In this document: positions 47,601 through 55,242 of the stretch, one piece after another
Position numbering within the stretch: the first letter of the stretch is position 1
Layout of the letters: the number at the start of each line of letters is the position of its first letter
DNA from: Gordonia zhenghanii
Lineage (GTDB): Bacteria; Actinomycetota; Actinomycetes; Mycobacteriales; Mycobacteriaceae
Direction of reading: 5' to 3'
DNA length: 64,000 nucleotides
Assembly: GCF_021738965.1 (NCBI RefSeq)
Contig: NZ_JAKKOQ010000004.1
Coordinates: 1 to 64,000, forward strand
Made by a program: the position numbers and the translations under genes
Notes under the pieces: generated by a model
Told to the model about the DNA's origin: nothing
Databases searched by the model: none
Seen by the model: only the letters and a program-made list of their open reading frames with translations

Positions 47601-50600
47601 GGGCCGTCGACTCGGCTGCGCTCGACGCCTTCGCCGACCAGGTGACCGGTCCCGACGGCGTCCTCGCGACGACCGCCAACACGATCCTGGCCAAGCTCGG
47701 CCTCGTCGACCTCGAGTCGGCCGGTGAGGTCGTCGAAGACCCGAACGCCGTCGCCGCGGCACGCATCAGCGACGAGCTCGGCGCCGACTGGGTCCGCACC
47801 GTCACCCCCTCGTTCGACGAGAAGCGCGCGGTGCTGCTCGACGACCGCTGGGCCAGCGCTCGCGAAGACCTCGCGCGTCTGTGGCTCGAGGACGAAGCCG
47901 TCGTCGACGCCGATCACGACGAGATCGTCGCGCGACTGCGCGGAGCGGGCACGACGGTCGCGGAACACGCCACCTGGTGGCAGGGCAAGGCACTGCACCG
48001 CGGCTTCCGCGTGCACGCCCGCCTGTTCTCGGCGATCGCCGACGCCGCGGAATCGACCGAACGCGGAGAGTTCGCCGACGACGTCGCCGTCGTCACCGGC
48101 GCTTCGCCGGACTCGATCGCGGCCTCGGTGGTCGGCAAGCTGCTCGGCGGGGGAGCAACGGTCGTCGCCACCACGTCGCGGCTGACGAGCGAGCGACTCG
48201 CCTTCTACAAGAAGCTCTACCGCGATCACGCCGCCGTGGGCGCTGCACTCTGGGTGGTCCCCGCGAACCTCGCGTCGTACGTCGACGTCGACGCCGTCGT
48301 CGAGTGGATCGGTTCCGAGCAGACCGAGAACCTCGGTGCGACGACCGGAGTCATCAAGGAGGCGATGACACCCACCCTGCTGTTCCCGTTCGCGGCTCCG
48401 CGAGTCGCAGGCGACCTCGCCGATGTCGGCGGTCGTGCCGAACTGGAGATGAAGGTCCTGCTGTGGTCGGTGGAGCGTCTGATCGCCGGTCTCGGTGCGA
48501 TCGGCGCCGACCATGATCTCGACTCGCGCGTCCACGTGGTGCTTCCGGGATCGCCGAACCGCGGGATGTTCGGCGGCGACGGCGCGTACAGCGAAGCCAA
48601 GGCCGCGCTCGACGCAGTCGTCACCCGCTGGGGCGCCGAGGAGTCGTGGGGCTCGCGCACCACGCTGGCGCACGCCTTCATCGGGTGGGTGCGCGGCACC
48701 GGACTCATGGGCGCCAACGATGGCATGGTCGCCGCGGTCGAGGCCGCAGGCGTCCGCACCTGGAGCACCGACGAGATGGCGGCCGAACTGGTCGCACTCT
48801 GCTCGGCGAGCACCCGCAGCGACGCGCGTCGTGAGCCGGTCATCGCCGACCTCACGGCCGGACTCGACCCGAACATCGACCTCAAGGCATTGGCGGCACA
48901 GGCTGCAGAGGCGGCTGTCGCGGACGAGACCGATGCGGATGAGCCGGGAGTGACCGGCAATTCACTGGTCGCCGCACTTCCCGCCCCGGCCCGCGCTGAT
49001 CTCCCGACTGCGCACGCGTGGCCCGAGATCACGGCACGGCCCGAGGACATGGTGGTCATCGTCGGCGCGGGCGAAGTGGGACCGTACGGTTCCTCGCGCA
49101 CGCGTTTCGAGATGGAGGTCGACGAGAAGCTCTCTGCCGCAGGCGTTCTCGAGCTCGCCTGGAACACGGGACTCGTCACCTGGGAGGAGACTCCGAAGCC
49201 GGGCTGGTACGACGTGGCGTCCGGCGATCGGATCGCCGAATCCGAGATCGCCGACCGCTACCACGACGAGGTCGTCGCACGCTGCGGCATCCGTACCTAC
49301 GCCGACGAAGGCGCGATGGTCGACAACTCCGCTCCGCTGCTGGAGTCGGTGTTCCTCGACGACGACCTGACCTTCACAGTGCCGAACGAGGCTGCGGCCC
49401 GTGCGTTCGCATCCGCGGATCCCGAGCGCACTCGGATCGTGGCGACCGAGTCGGGCGACTGGTCGGTGACTCGCCTGGCGGGCACCGAGATCCGCGTCCC
49501 GCGTCGCTTCGAGCTGTCGCGGACCGTCGGCGGTCAGATCCCGACCGGCTTCGACCCGGTCCGCTGGGGCGTCTCGCCCGACATGGCCGAGTCCGTCGAC
49601 CGGGTCGCGTTGTGGAACCTCGTCGCGACCGTCGACGCGTTCCTCACCGCAGGTCTGAGCCCGAGCGAGCTCATGCGCTGGGTCCACCCCGGTCTGGTCG
49701 CGAACACCCAGGGCACCGGCATGGGCGGCATGACGTCGATGCGGTCGCTGTACGTCGACACGCTGCTCGGCGAGTCGAAGGCCAACGACATCCTGCAGGA
49801 GGCGCTGCCGAACGTCGTCGCCGCGCATGTCGTGCAGTCGTACATCGGCTCGTACGGTGCGATGATCCACCCGGTCGCAGCGTGTGCGACGGCCGCGGTG
49901 TCCGTCGAAGAGGGCGCGGACAAGATCCGCCTCGGCAAGGCGCTGTTCGCGGTCGCAGGCGGATTCGACGACCTCGGCATCGAGGGCATCGTCGGATTCG
50001 GCGACATGTCGGCCACCGCCGATTCGGCGGACATGGAGGCCAAGGGGATCGACGAACGTCGCTACTCCCGAGCGAACGACCGCCGCCGTGGCGGCTTCGT
50101 GGAGTCCGCCGGTGGCGGAACCGTGCTCCTGGCTCGCGGCGACGTCGCCGCAGAACTGGGTCTGCCTGTTCTCGGTGTGGTGGCGTGGGCGCAGAGCTTC
50201 GGCGACGGCGTTCACACGTCGATCCCGGCTCCCGGGCTCGGTGCTCTGGGCGCGGCCCGCGGCGAGGCGTCGTCCCCGCTCGCGACGTCGCTCGCCTCGC
50301 TGGGCGTCAGCGCAGACGATGTGGCGGTCGTGTCCAAGCACGACACATCCACTCGCGCCAACGACCCGAACGAGTCCGAGCTGCACGAGCGACTGGCCGG
50401 AGCCATCGGTCGAGGCGACGGAGCGCCGCTGTTCGTGGTGTCGCAGAAGTCGCTGACCGGTCACGCCAAGGGCGGCGCTGCCGCCTTCCAGCTGATCGGG
50501 CTGTGCCAGGTGCTCCGCGACGGCGTCCTTCCGCCCAACCGCAGCCTGGACTGTGTGGACGAGAAGATGGCCGAGTACCCGCACCTGGTGTGGCCGCGGG

Positions 50601-50932
50601 AGACCCTGCGGATGGGTGAGAAGTTCCCGCTCAAGGCGGGTCTGCTCACCAGCCTCGGCTTCGGCCACGTGTCCGGCCTCATCGCCGTCGTCCATCCCGA
50701 GGCGTTCGTCGCCTCGCTCGACGAGTCGAGTCGCGGCGGCTACCGCCGCGCGGCCGCCGCCCGTCTGCGTGACGGCCGCCAGCGTCTGCTGTCGTCGATG
50801 TGCGGTGGCGAACCGGCTTACCAGCGTCCGGACGGACGTCGGTTCGGCGACGCCGACGAGCACACGGCCGAGTCGGCGTTGCTGCTCGATCCGGAGTCGC
50901 GTCTGACTGAGGAAGGCACGTACGTCCGATGA
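41699..50932 (+). CDS. fas: type I fatty acid synthase (FAS-I)
   Basis: A 3,077-residue multifunctional enzyme that makes acyl-CoAs feeding mycolic acid synthesis. Domains in order: acetyltransferase (GHSQG, Ser146), enoyl reductase (SPMLLAGMTPTTVDP, about 425), dehydratase hotdog (GDRNPIHTD, about 1,235), malonyl/palmitoyl transferase (FPGQG about 1,343; GHSVGEY, Ser1445), acyl carrier protein (DGVSSRRNQ, phosphopantetheine serine 1817 or 1818), ketoreductase (VVTGAS, about 2,132) and ketosynthase (Cys2729 in ACATAAV, His2881 in SKHDTST, His2922 in TGHAKGG). An Ala/Pro linker precedes the carrier domain. The GTG at 41699 has AGGAG five bases upstream; an ATG at 41645 is less likely. Confidence 0.97.
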   Translation: MTLDQFRFSNRTSNSEPSESLIDRFSAGEGYAIGFGGQGGPWLTGLAELVADADLSRVVETTLTDTASRLAPVADELAAAGSDRFTPVEWLVALDNEESVPDDAELASAHLSLPGILLTQIAAIANLAKQGLDTRTLPPSAVIGHSQGLLAIDAVDTAEHAREHDDAELLAVAQLMGAAATLIARREGLSGTADGHHEGTAPMVAVSGVSPHEIDTMLTEYAASLPAGTVGLPTVAIVNNRRSIVVSGAPRHLAGFAQLCDRRAESDAADRKAKKTGGNPFAPVFDELPVTVPFHHPDLSPAVDLVAQWAERCGIDVEFARRHATRILVEPVDWVDQIGDVVGSGATWIIDFGPTDLGARLAASVARGQGVGVVAAATRRGQRSLFVPGSAPAVAAAWSSFAPRLVSLPTGRVGVDTAFTRLTGRSPMLLAGMTPTTVDPAIVAAAANAGHWAELAGGGQVTEEIFAANVDKLTGLLDANRQVQFNSLFLDPYLWKLQLGGKRLVQKARAQGAPIDGVIITAGIPELEEAVDLVAEFTDAGLHYVAFKPGTVDQIRSVVRIATQTPQFPVIVQIEGGRAGGHHSWEDLDDLLLATYGELRDRPNVVVCVGGGIGTPERASEYLTGAWSTAYGYPAMPLDGILVGTAAMATLEATTAPEVKQLLADTEGCPDWVGAGHATGGMASGRSQLGADIHEIDNSASRCGRLLDEVAGDGDAVAQRRDEIIAAMARTAKPYFGDVAEMTYGEWLGRYAELAVGAAEDPYAWADITWESRFVEMLRRTEARMHELDNGEFESLFDDRVTDPYAALELIAATFPAVDADILHPADVAFFLELCRTPGKPVNFVPVIDKDVRRWWRSDSLWQAHDARYSADEVCIIPGTVAVAGITQVDEPVGDLLNRFERQVITDLRSSGAEPEVVAGRRRRGLVEQSSPLSILIEAEDVLWAGRQVRNPIALLGDREQWTIVDGERAEHPNGAVIAYVPAAEAADDEIRLDLTVPVSGTVLRIPFIGDLKVVDGGSPRVGTVSAAGAMRELLTVAAGGSLAAVTDGAATDTVAWRADSVADHSGATSATLPSVLRAVTPSSPNGFAVPDALVVACWPTVFSVIGAVATDDGVPVVEGLLDLVHLDHAISLAGALPTVDTDLTVEARCLGVTDADVGRVVEIEVAVTDGSVPVARLVERFAIRNRIGDATLADPVRAGGAIDDERAGTRKHVRSATVTAPTRMNGFAVVSGDRNPIHTDPLAARLAGLGDPIVHGMWLSAVAQQVVTAASVAQPVPAPRALRGWTARYLGMVRLADTVDIRVDRVGIDHGREVVEVTAKVDGELVMAATALLDAPRTVYAFPGQGIQSKGMGLDARSRSAAAREIWDRADKHTRKALGFSILAVVRDNPTTLIAAGERYHHPDGVLFLTQFTQVAMATLGVAQIAELREADAFVEDSITCGHSVGEYNALAACAGVLPLEAVLEVVFQRGSAMHHLVPRDAKGRSDYRLAAIRPSQFGLADADVESYVKTLGEENGEFLEVVNLNLLGSQYAIAGTVRGLELLEDDIDRRRAEFGGKRAFILVPGIDVPFHSTVLRAGVPEFRGKLDELLPEVIDPEILVGNYIPNLVPRLFNLGRDFVQEIADLVPSEPLDAVLADWDAWEATPAALARVILIELLAWQFASPVRWIETQDLLFSSVEQGGVGVERFVEVGVKSAPTLTGLARNTLKLAPYGAAVTEVLNVESDEQLLRAEDSAPEPVDEDIADETPAEAEAPAAAPVAAAPVAPVAAAAGPRPADIAFGPADAVRAVIALWTKMTPAQIGTVDTIESLCDGVSSRRNQLLLDIGGELGLGAIDGAAEADMTALATTVETLARGYKPFGDVLTDAVGDQIRKVAGPTGKRQAYITDRVTDTWQLGGGWAQHTLVAVALGSREGASVRGGDLGDLLDGGVATAADLDALVDRAVRSVGAARGVAVELPAASSSEGGAVDSAALDAFADQVTGPDGVLATTANTILAKLGLVDLESAGEVVEDPNAVAAARISDELGADWVRTVTPSFDEKRAVLLDDRWASAREDLARLWLEDEAVVDADHDEIVARLRGAGTTVAEHATWWQGKALHRGFRVHARLFSAIADAAESTERGEFADDVAVVTGASPDSIAASVVGKLLGGGATVVATTSRLTSERLAFYKKLYRDHAAVGAALWVVPANLASYVDVDAVVEWIGSEQTENLGATTGVIKEAMTPTLLFPFAAPRVAGDLADVGGRAELEMKVLLWSVERLIAGLGAIGADHDLDSRVHVVLPGSPNRGMFGGDGAYSEAKAALDAVVTRWGAEESWGSRTTLAHAFIGWVRGTGLMGANDGMVAAVEAAGVRTWSTDEMAAELVALCSASTRSDARREPVIADLTAGLDPNIDLKALAAQAAEAAVADETDADEPGVTGNSLVAALPAPARADLPTAHAWPEITARPEDMVVIVGAGEVGPYGSSRTRFEMEVDEKLSAAGVLELAWNTGLVTWEETPKPGWYDVASGDRIAESEIADRYHDEVVARCGIRTYADEGAMVDNSAPLLESVFLDDDLTFTVPNEAAARAFASADPERTRIVATESGDWSVTRLAGTEIRVPRRFELSRTVGGQIPTGFDPVRWGVSPDMAESVDRVALWNLVATVDAFLTAGLSPSELMRWVHPGLVANTQGTGMGGMTSMRSLYVDTLLGESKANDILQEALPNVVAAHVVQSYIGSYGAMIHPVAACATAAVSVEEGADKIRLGKALFAVAGGFDDLGIEGIVGFGDMSATADSADMEAKGIDERRYSRANDRRRGGFVESAGGGTVLLARGDVAAELGLPVLGVVAWAQSFGDGVHTSIPAPGLGALGAARGEASSPLATSLASLGVSADDVAVVSKHDTSTRANDPNESELHERLAGAIGRGDGAPLFVVSQKSLTGHAKGGAAAFQLIGLCQVLRDGVLPPNRSLDCVDEKMAEYPHLVWPRETLRMGEKFPLKAGLLTSLGFGHVSGLIAVVHPEAFVASLDESSRGGYRRAAAARLRDGRQRLLSSMCGGEPAYQRPDGRRFGDADEHTAESALLLDPESRLTEEGTYVR

Positions 50933-51330
50933 GCATTGTCGGAGTGGGGATCGACATGGTGTCGGTTCCCGAGTTCAGTGAGCAGTTGTCCACGCCGGGA
51001 TCGACGTTCATCGGCCACTTCTCGGTCGGTGAACGGCGTGACGTGGCCGACCGCAGCGGTGACGGCGCCCGGAACCTGGCGGCCCGGTGGGCGGCTCGCG
51101 AAGCGGTCATCAAGGCATGGTCGTCGAGCAGGTTCGGTCTCGCGCCGTTGTTGCCGGACACCGCTGTGAACCAGGTGGAGATCCAGTCGGACTCGTTCGG
51201 CAGGCCTCGCGTGCGTCTGCACGGCGATCTGGCGAATGCGATCGGCCACTTGAAGATTCACGTGTCGTTGACGCACGACGGCGACATGGCAGGCGCCGTC
51301 GCGATCCTGGAGGAGGCGACCGACGGCTAG
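50929..51330 (+). CDS. acpS: holo-[acyl-carrier-protein] synthase
   Basis: A 133-residue phosphopantetheinyl transferase with Asp9 (GVGIDMV), Glu58 and Lys62 (AAREAVIKAW), which bind magnesium and CoA. It activates the carrier domain of FAS-I. The ATG overlaps the fas stop (ATGA), the usual fas-acpS operon of mycolate bacteria. It is convergent with a TetR gene (22-base gap). Confidence 0.95.
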   Translation: MSIVGVGIDMVSVPEFSEQLSTPGSTFIGHFSVGERRDVADRSGDGARNLAARWAAREAVIKAWSSSRFGLAPLLPDTAVNQVEIQSDSFGRPRVRLHGDLANAIGHLKIHVSLTHDGDMAGAVAILEEATDG

Positions 51331-51352
51331 TCGGACTCGGCGTGTGGCCGGG

Positions 51353-51991
51353 TCAGTCGCGGTCGACCGACTCTTCGAGTAAGAGGTAGCCGGCGAGCAT
51401 CCGTTTGAGCTCGCCGACTACTTCTGCGTGGTCGTGCGGCGCCTGTACGGAGAAGCTGAGCAACGAGTACGCGGCGTGAACGAGGACCTCGGCCATCATC
51501 TGGCGTCGGTCGCGCTGGGACGTCGGAGTCAGCGGTGCGAGGATGCGGGACACCTGTTCGGCGAGGATCTTCTCGGTGATCGACGCCGTCGCGCGTGTCG
51601 CGGGCGTCGACTGGACGGCCAGCCAGACGGCTCGACGCGACGGGTCGGTGCGCCACAGTTCGGCGAGGTGGTCCAAGAACTTCTCGAGGAGTTGCGGCCA
51701 CTGAAGGGACGGGATCTCCGAGGCGAATGCCGACAGCTCTTCGCTGACTGCGGTCGTGTCCTGGCGGTCGAGTTCGCACACGACCACGTACTTGTTGGCG
51801 AAGTACTGGTAGATGGTGCCGATGGGGAGCTCGGCGCGTTGCGCGATCTGCTCACAGGTCAGCGAGTCGAAGCCGACGTCGATCAGTACGTCGCGCGCCG
51901 ACGACAGGATCGTCTCGAAGGTGCGTCGACTCCGCTCCTGCGTCGGTCGCTTACGCGGGACGAGGGGCTCAGGTGAGTCAGCATGGGTCAT
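51353..51991 (-). CDS. TetR-family transcriptional regulator
   Basis: 212 residues; RPTQERSRRTFETILSSA leads into a helix-turn-helix (about 40-60, TCEQIAQRAELPIGTIYQYF). It lies 10 bases behind bcp on the same strand, so it is probably read from the bcp promoter. An in-frame extension upstream overlaps bcp and is rejected. Target unknown. Confidence 0.87.
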   Translation of the reverse strand: MTHADSPEPLVPRKRPTQERSRRTFETILSSARDVLIDVGFDSLTCEQIAQRAELPIGTIYQYFANKYVVVCELDRQDTTAVSEELSAFASEIPSLQWPQLLEKFLDHLAELWRTDPSRRAVWLAVQSTPATRATASITEKILAEQVSRILAPLTPTSQRDRRQMMAEVLVHAAYSLLSFSVQAPHDHAEVVGELKRMLAGYLLLEESVDRD

Positions 51992-52001
51992 GCCGAGAAG
52001 G

Positions 52002-52475
52002 TCAGATCGACAGGTCGCGACGTAGCTTCGCGACGTGCCCGGTGGCGCGCACGTTGTACTGCGCGGCGGCGATGACGCCGTTCTCGTCGATGAGGAACGT
52101 CGATCGGATGACGCCCTGGACGACCTTCCCGTACATTTTCTTTTCACCGAACGCGCCCCACGCAGTGAGGACGGTCTTGTCGGGATCACTCAGGAGCGGG
52201 AACGTCAGCTCGTCGCGTTCGACGAACTCGGCGAGCTTGGCCGGCTTGTCGGGGGAGACGCCGATGACGTCGATGCCCTGGCCGTTCAGTTCGGCGAGGC
52301 TGTCGCGGAAGTCGCATGCCTGTTTGGTGCAGCCGGGGGTCATCGCTGCCGGGTAGAAGTAGACGATCACCTTGCGTCCCGCGTAGTCGGAGAGGGACAC
52401 CTGCTTCTCGGTGGAGTCGAGAAGAGTGAAATCGGGGGCCTTGTCACCGACGGCGAGTCGTGCGTTCTCAGACAT
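52002..52475 (-). CDS. bcp: thioredoxin-dependent peroxiredoxin (Bcp/PrxQ)
   Basis: 157 residues. Peroxidatic Cys49 (TPGCTKQAC) and resolving Cys54 five residues later mark the atypical two-cysteine PrxQ type, with Thr46 and the VGDKAPDFTL opening. It reduces hydrogen and lipid peroxides using thioredoxin. Confidence 0.94.
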   Translation of the reverse strand: MSENARLAVGDKAPDFTLLDSTEKQVSLSDYAGRKVIVYFYPAAMTPGCTKQACDFRDSLAELNGQGIDVIGVSPDKPAKLAEFVERDELTFPLLSDPDKTVLTAWGAFGEKKMYGKVVQGVIRSTFLIDENGVIAAAQYNVRATGHVAKLRRDLSI

Positions 52476-52568
52476 ACCGCCAGGCTATCCGATCGCAGTG
52501 ACACTGATCCCTTGTAGGCTCAACCCGAAGACGAACCCTGAAATGTCAGAAAGTACTGGAGGACGAAC

Positions 52569-52787
52569 GTGGCCGGTGACACCGAACGGATCGAGAAGGA
52601 CATCGCGCAGGCGCGCGAGGAGCTCGCGAAGACCCTCGATCAGCTTGCGGTGAAGGGGAACCCGCAGCGACTGGCCGGCGAGGCGAAGACGAAGGCGATG
52701 GCCGTCGTACAGAAGCCCGCCGTCAAGTACGGAGCCGCCGGAGTCGGTGCTCTCGTCGTCGCGGTGATCGTCAAGATTTTCCGCTGA
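52569..52787 (+). CDS. DUF3618 small membrane protein
   Basis: A 72-residue protein: an amphipathic N-terminal half with TERIEKDIAQAREELAKTLD, the DUF3618 pattern, and a C-terminal transmembrane helix (about 53-70). GTG start with GGAGG nearby. Function unknown; relatives are common near envelope genes in this order. Confidence 0.85.
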   Translation: MAGDTERIEKDIAQAREELAKTLDQLAVKGNPQRLAGEAKTKAMAVVQKPAVKYGAAGVGALVVAVIVKIFR

Positions 52788-52792
52788 CCGCC

Positions 52793-52838
52793 CTGCTGGT
52801 CGAGCTCAACCCTGCTGGTCGAGCGGAGTCGAGACCCC
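52793..52838. repeat. dispersed repeat after the DUF3618 gene
   Basis: A partial copy CTGCTGGTCGAG (52793-52804) is followed by a full copy, with GGTCGAGCGGAGTCGAGACC at 52817-52836, in the same orientation as the copy at 10105. It runs into the hairpin at 52840. Confidence 0.8.
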
Positions 52839-52839
52839 C

Positions 52840-52871
52840 GGTCCGCCGGTCTGTTCGCAGACCGGCGGACC
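52840..52871 (+). terminator. hairpin terminator after DUF3618 gene
   Basis: A perfect 14-bp stem, GGTCCGCCGGTCTG with CAGACCGGCGGACC, around a TTCG tetraloop, just downstream of the repeat. No T-run, but position and stability fit a terminator. Confidence 0.7.
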
Positions 52872-52957
52872 ACTGCGTTAACGCTCAGTCCCGCCGTCGA
52901 CCAGGCGATTTGGGTTATCTCCGATCCTGCTGTTAATGTTTCTTCTCGCAAGGCCAA

Positions 52958-53030
<73 letters not shown>

Positions 53031-53033
53031 CTC

Positions 53034-53075
53034 AAATCCCTGTGATCCGCACAAGCGCGGATCACAGGGATTTTT
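53034..53075 (+). terminator. rho-independent terminator of tRNA-Lys
   Basis: AAATCCCTGTGATCCGC (53034-53050) pairs perfectly over 17 bp with 53057-53073 around a six-base loop, followed by TT. The adjoining T-run makes this the most canonical terminator in the window. Confidence 0.9.
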
Positions 53076-53121
53076 CGTGTGCTGACGTACCGCAAGCGAA
53101 ACGAGCGCGCCCGTTCGCCGG

Positions 53122-54447
53122 TCACGTCGTCAGATGATGCCGGTCGTCGTTCTTGATAGTGACTGCCGCGATGATCACGCCGATCACCACCCCGATGAGA
53201 GTGTCGGCGACGCGGGTGGCCGCGATGGTGGCGCCACCGGACGCGCCGAGCCCGGTCAAGATCAGTGCCATCGTGGTGATGAAGATCTGGGCGAGCGCGT
53301 AATTGCGCGTCACGAAGAGTTCGCCGCATGTCTGACAGATGATGACGACGATGATCAGCGGCCAGTAGCCCGGATGAAGCGCGAAGATGCCGACGACGAC
53401 GAGGGCGCCCGCGGCGTTGCCCAGGACGCGCTGGATCCCGCGCTGGACTGTGTGGTGATAGTGAGCGCCCTGCAGCGCGGTGAGCGCGCCGATGGTGGCC
53501 CACAGTGGGTGGTCCAGCCCGAGGGCTGCGGCAAGGAGTCCGGCGATCAGGCAGGCGATGCCCAGACGCGCGACGTCGAGCAGGATGGTGCGGTCGCCGA
53601 GACGGTGGAACCCGGCGCGGAACGCCGGACCGGGGTGGTGAGCCTTGATGTCCTCGACTTCGATCTCGCGCTCAGACTTGGCCGGAACAGGGAAGTCGGA
53701 ACGAATCCGACGGAGGCGTACCGCGAGGTCGGCGAAGTCGCGGTGCGCGGGATCGAGAGTGTCTCGTGAGCCGCTGTCGACGACCGTTTCGGCGGCGTCC
53801 ACCAGAGCGAGCAATTCTCGTGTGTGTGCGTCGATACGCCGGTGCGGGGTAAGGGCGATCGTCTCCCGGGCAGTCGAAATGGCTTGGCGCGCTGCGGGTT
53901 CGGCTGCGACGTCGCCACTTTCGACTGCTGCCGCAGCAGACAGCGCACGAGCCACCGCGACTCGGGCAGGACTGTGGGGATGCAGAATCGCAGGCCACAT
54001 CGCGACGATCCAGCCGAGGACCGCGCCAACGGTGATGGCGAGCGTGACCTCGCCGACGTCCTGAGCGTCCTGGGCGAAGCCTGCCGCGCCTGCGGCCGCA
54101 AAGACCATGATGGCAGCTCCGGGCCCGGTGATCCGGAATGCCTGCAGTAACCAGAAGACGATCCCACCTGTGGCTGAGAGTAGAACGACCTGCGTCCAGA
54201 CGTTGAGGCCGAGCGCGCCGAGTGCTGCACCGAAAGCGGCGCAGGCCACGATGAGTGCGACGACGCCTGCCAGTCTCGGCGCGAGGCGACGGTACGGCTC
54301 GTAGCGGAGGAAGGCCGAACTCAATGTGCCGAGGGCGGTAAACGCCGCGATCTCGGTGAACCCGAGCAGTCCGCAGCCGACGAGCGCGATCATGCCGACC
54401 AAGCCGACGCGCAGTGCGAGCGCCGTCGTCGGGTCGGCCCGGCGCAT
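53122..54447 (-). CDS. FUSC-family inner membrane protein (aromatic acid/drug efflux type)
   Basis: 441 residues with two blocks of about six transmembrane helices flanking a cytoplasmic coiled region (about 180-300), the layout of FUSC/YccS/AaeB proteins. The second block has HPLWATIGALTALQG and RVLGNAAGALVVVGI. Conserved-looking sequence continues upstream of the ATG at 54447 for about 30 codons (to a stop near 54535) but without ATG or GTG, so the true start may be an unusual codon. Divergent from a MarR gene, which probably represses it. Confidence 0.78.
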   Translation of the reverse strand: MRRADPTTALALRVGLVGMIALVGCGLLGFTEIAAFTALGTLSSAFLRYEPYRRLAPRLAGVVALIVACAAFGAALGALGLNVWTQVVLLSATGGIVFWLLQAFRITGPGAAIMVFAAAGAAGFAQDAQDVGEVTLAITVGAVLGWIVAMWPAILHPHSPARVAVARALSAAAAVESGDVAAEPAARQAISTARETIALTPHRRIDAHTRELLALVDAAETVVDSGSRDTLDPAHRDFADLAVRLRRIRSDFPVPAKSEREIEVEDIKAHHPGPAFRAGFHRLGDRTILLDVARLGIACLIAGLLAAALGLDHPLWATIGALTALQGAHYHHTVQRGIQRVLGNAAGALVVVGIFALHPGYWPLIIVVIICQTCGELFVTRNYALAQIFITTMALILTGLGASGGATIAATRVADTLIGVVIGVIIAAVTIKNDDRHHLTT

Positions 54448-54561
54448 CTCGAACGCGCTCCGCCACGTGGCGGGCGACGCGACGTGGGCCAGAGCCGTCC
54501 CGACTGCTTGAGCCGGGGCTGGCGGACGGAGGACGAGTCATCGTGCATGACTCCAGAATAA

Positions 54562-54574
54562 TACTTCACAAGTA
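54562..54574. promoter_or_regulatory. MarR operator-like palindrome
   Basis: TACTT-CAC-AAGTA is a perfect palindrome in an AT-rich stretch (54555-54592) unlike its surroundings, between the divergent FUSC and MarR genes. Size and location fit a MarR-family site. Predicted. Confidence 0.55.
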
Positions 54575-54618
54575 AAATAACTATGAATTAATCCGTCTCG
54601 GTGGGTAGAGTTCGTCAC

Positions 54619-55131
54619 ATGGCGTCACGTATCCCCGGGGACGGACCCGACTATGTCGAGCGGGCCCGTAGCGATTGGGCTGAGCGGTTTCCCGACATGG
54701 ACGTGCGGCCGATCGACGTCATCGGGCGCATCACGCGGATCAGCACGCTCGCTCTGGCGAGGTTCGAGCGAGAACTCGACGCCAGCGGAATCGGCCGTAC
54801 CGAGTTCGACGTACTCAGTGCGCTTGCCCGCAGTGATCATCCGTTGCGAGCGAGTGAAGTCACTTCGGTGACTGGGGCGTCAGCCGGATCGACGACCAAG
54901 CACGCCGAGCGGTTGGCGAAGATGGGACTGATCGAGCGTGAGCGACTCGAGCGCGACGGCCGGGTCGTGTTGTTGTCGCTGACCGATGCGGGTCGCGAAC
55001 TGGTGCACGAGCAGTTCCCGCGGCGGGTCGAGAGCGAGTTGCAGATGCTCGACGGACTCGACGACGACGAGATCAGGATTCTGACCGACATGTTGCGAAG
55101 AATCACCGAGAACGTCGAGAGGCGGAACTGA
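54619..55131 (+). CDS. MarR-family transcriptional regulator
   Basis: 170 residues. The winged helix core is visible: GRTEFDVLSALARSDHPLRASEV, then SAGSTTKHAERLAKMGLIERE (recognition helix) and RDGRVVLLSLTDAGREL (wing). ATG 54619 chosen; GTG at 54601 is possible. It probably represses the divergent FUSC gene until an aromatic compound binds. Confidence 0.87.
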   Translation: MASRIPGDGPDYVERARSDWAERFPDMDVRPIDVIGRITRISTLALARFERELDASGIGRTEFDVLSALARSDHPLRASEVTSVTGASAGSTTKHAERLAKMGLIERERLERDGRVVLLSLTDAGRELVHEQFPRRVESELQMLDGLDDDEIRILTDMLRRITENVERRN

Positions 55132-55242
55132 TTTCGGAGCTGCTGGCGCGTTCCATCCGGTCTGATCTGTCTCGATGATTCGCGAGACCTGCGACGACGG
55201 AGATGATTGACTCTCCTGACATCGACCGTCGGGGAGGCTCAC

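Noticed and set aside
41741..50863. Very long open frames on the minus strand opposite fas (41741-46417 and 48962-50863)
   Set aside because: They are antisense to an intact, fully motif-bearing FAS-I and contain only Arg/Asp/Gly-rich text; high G+C with strong codon bias keeps such frames open.
55132..55242. Gap before the DUF3089 gene examined for a small RNA or terminator
   Set aside because: No convincing stem-loop or conserved element was seen.
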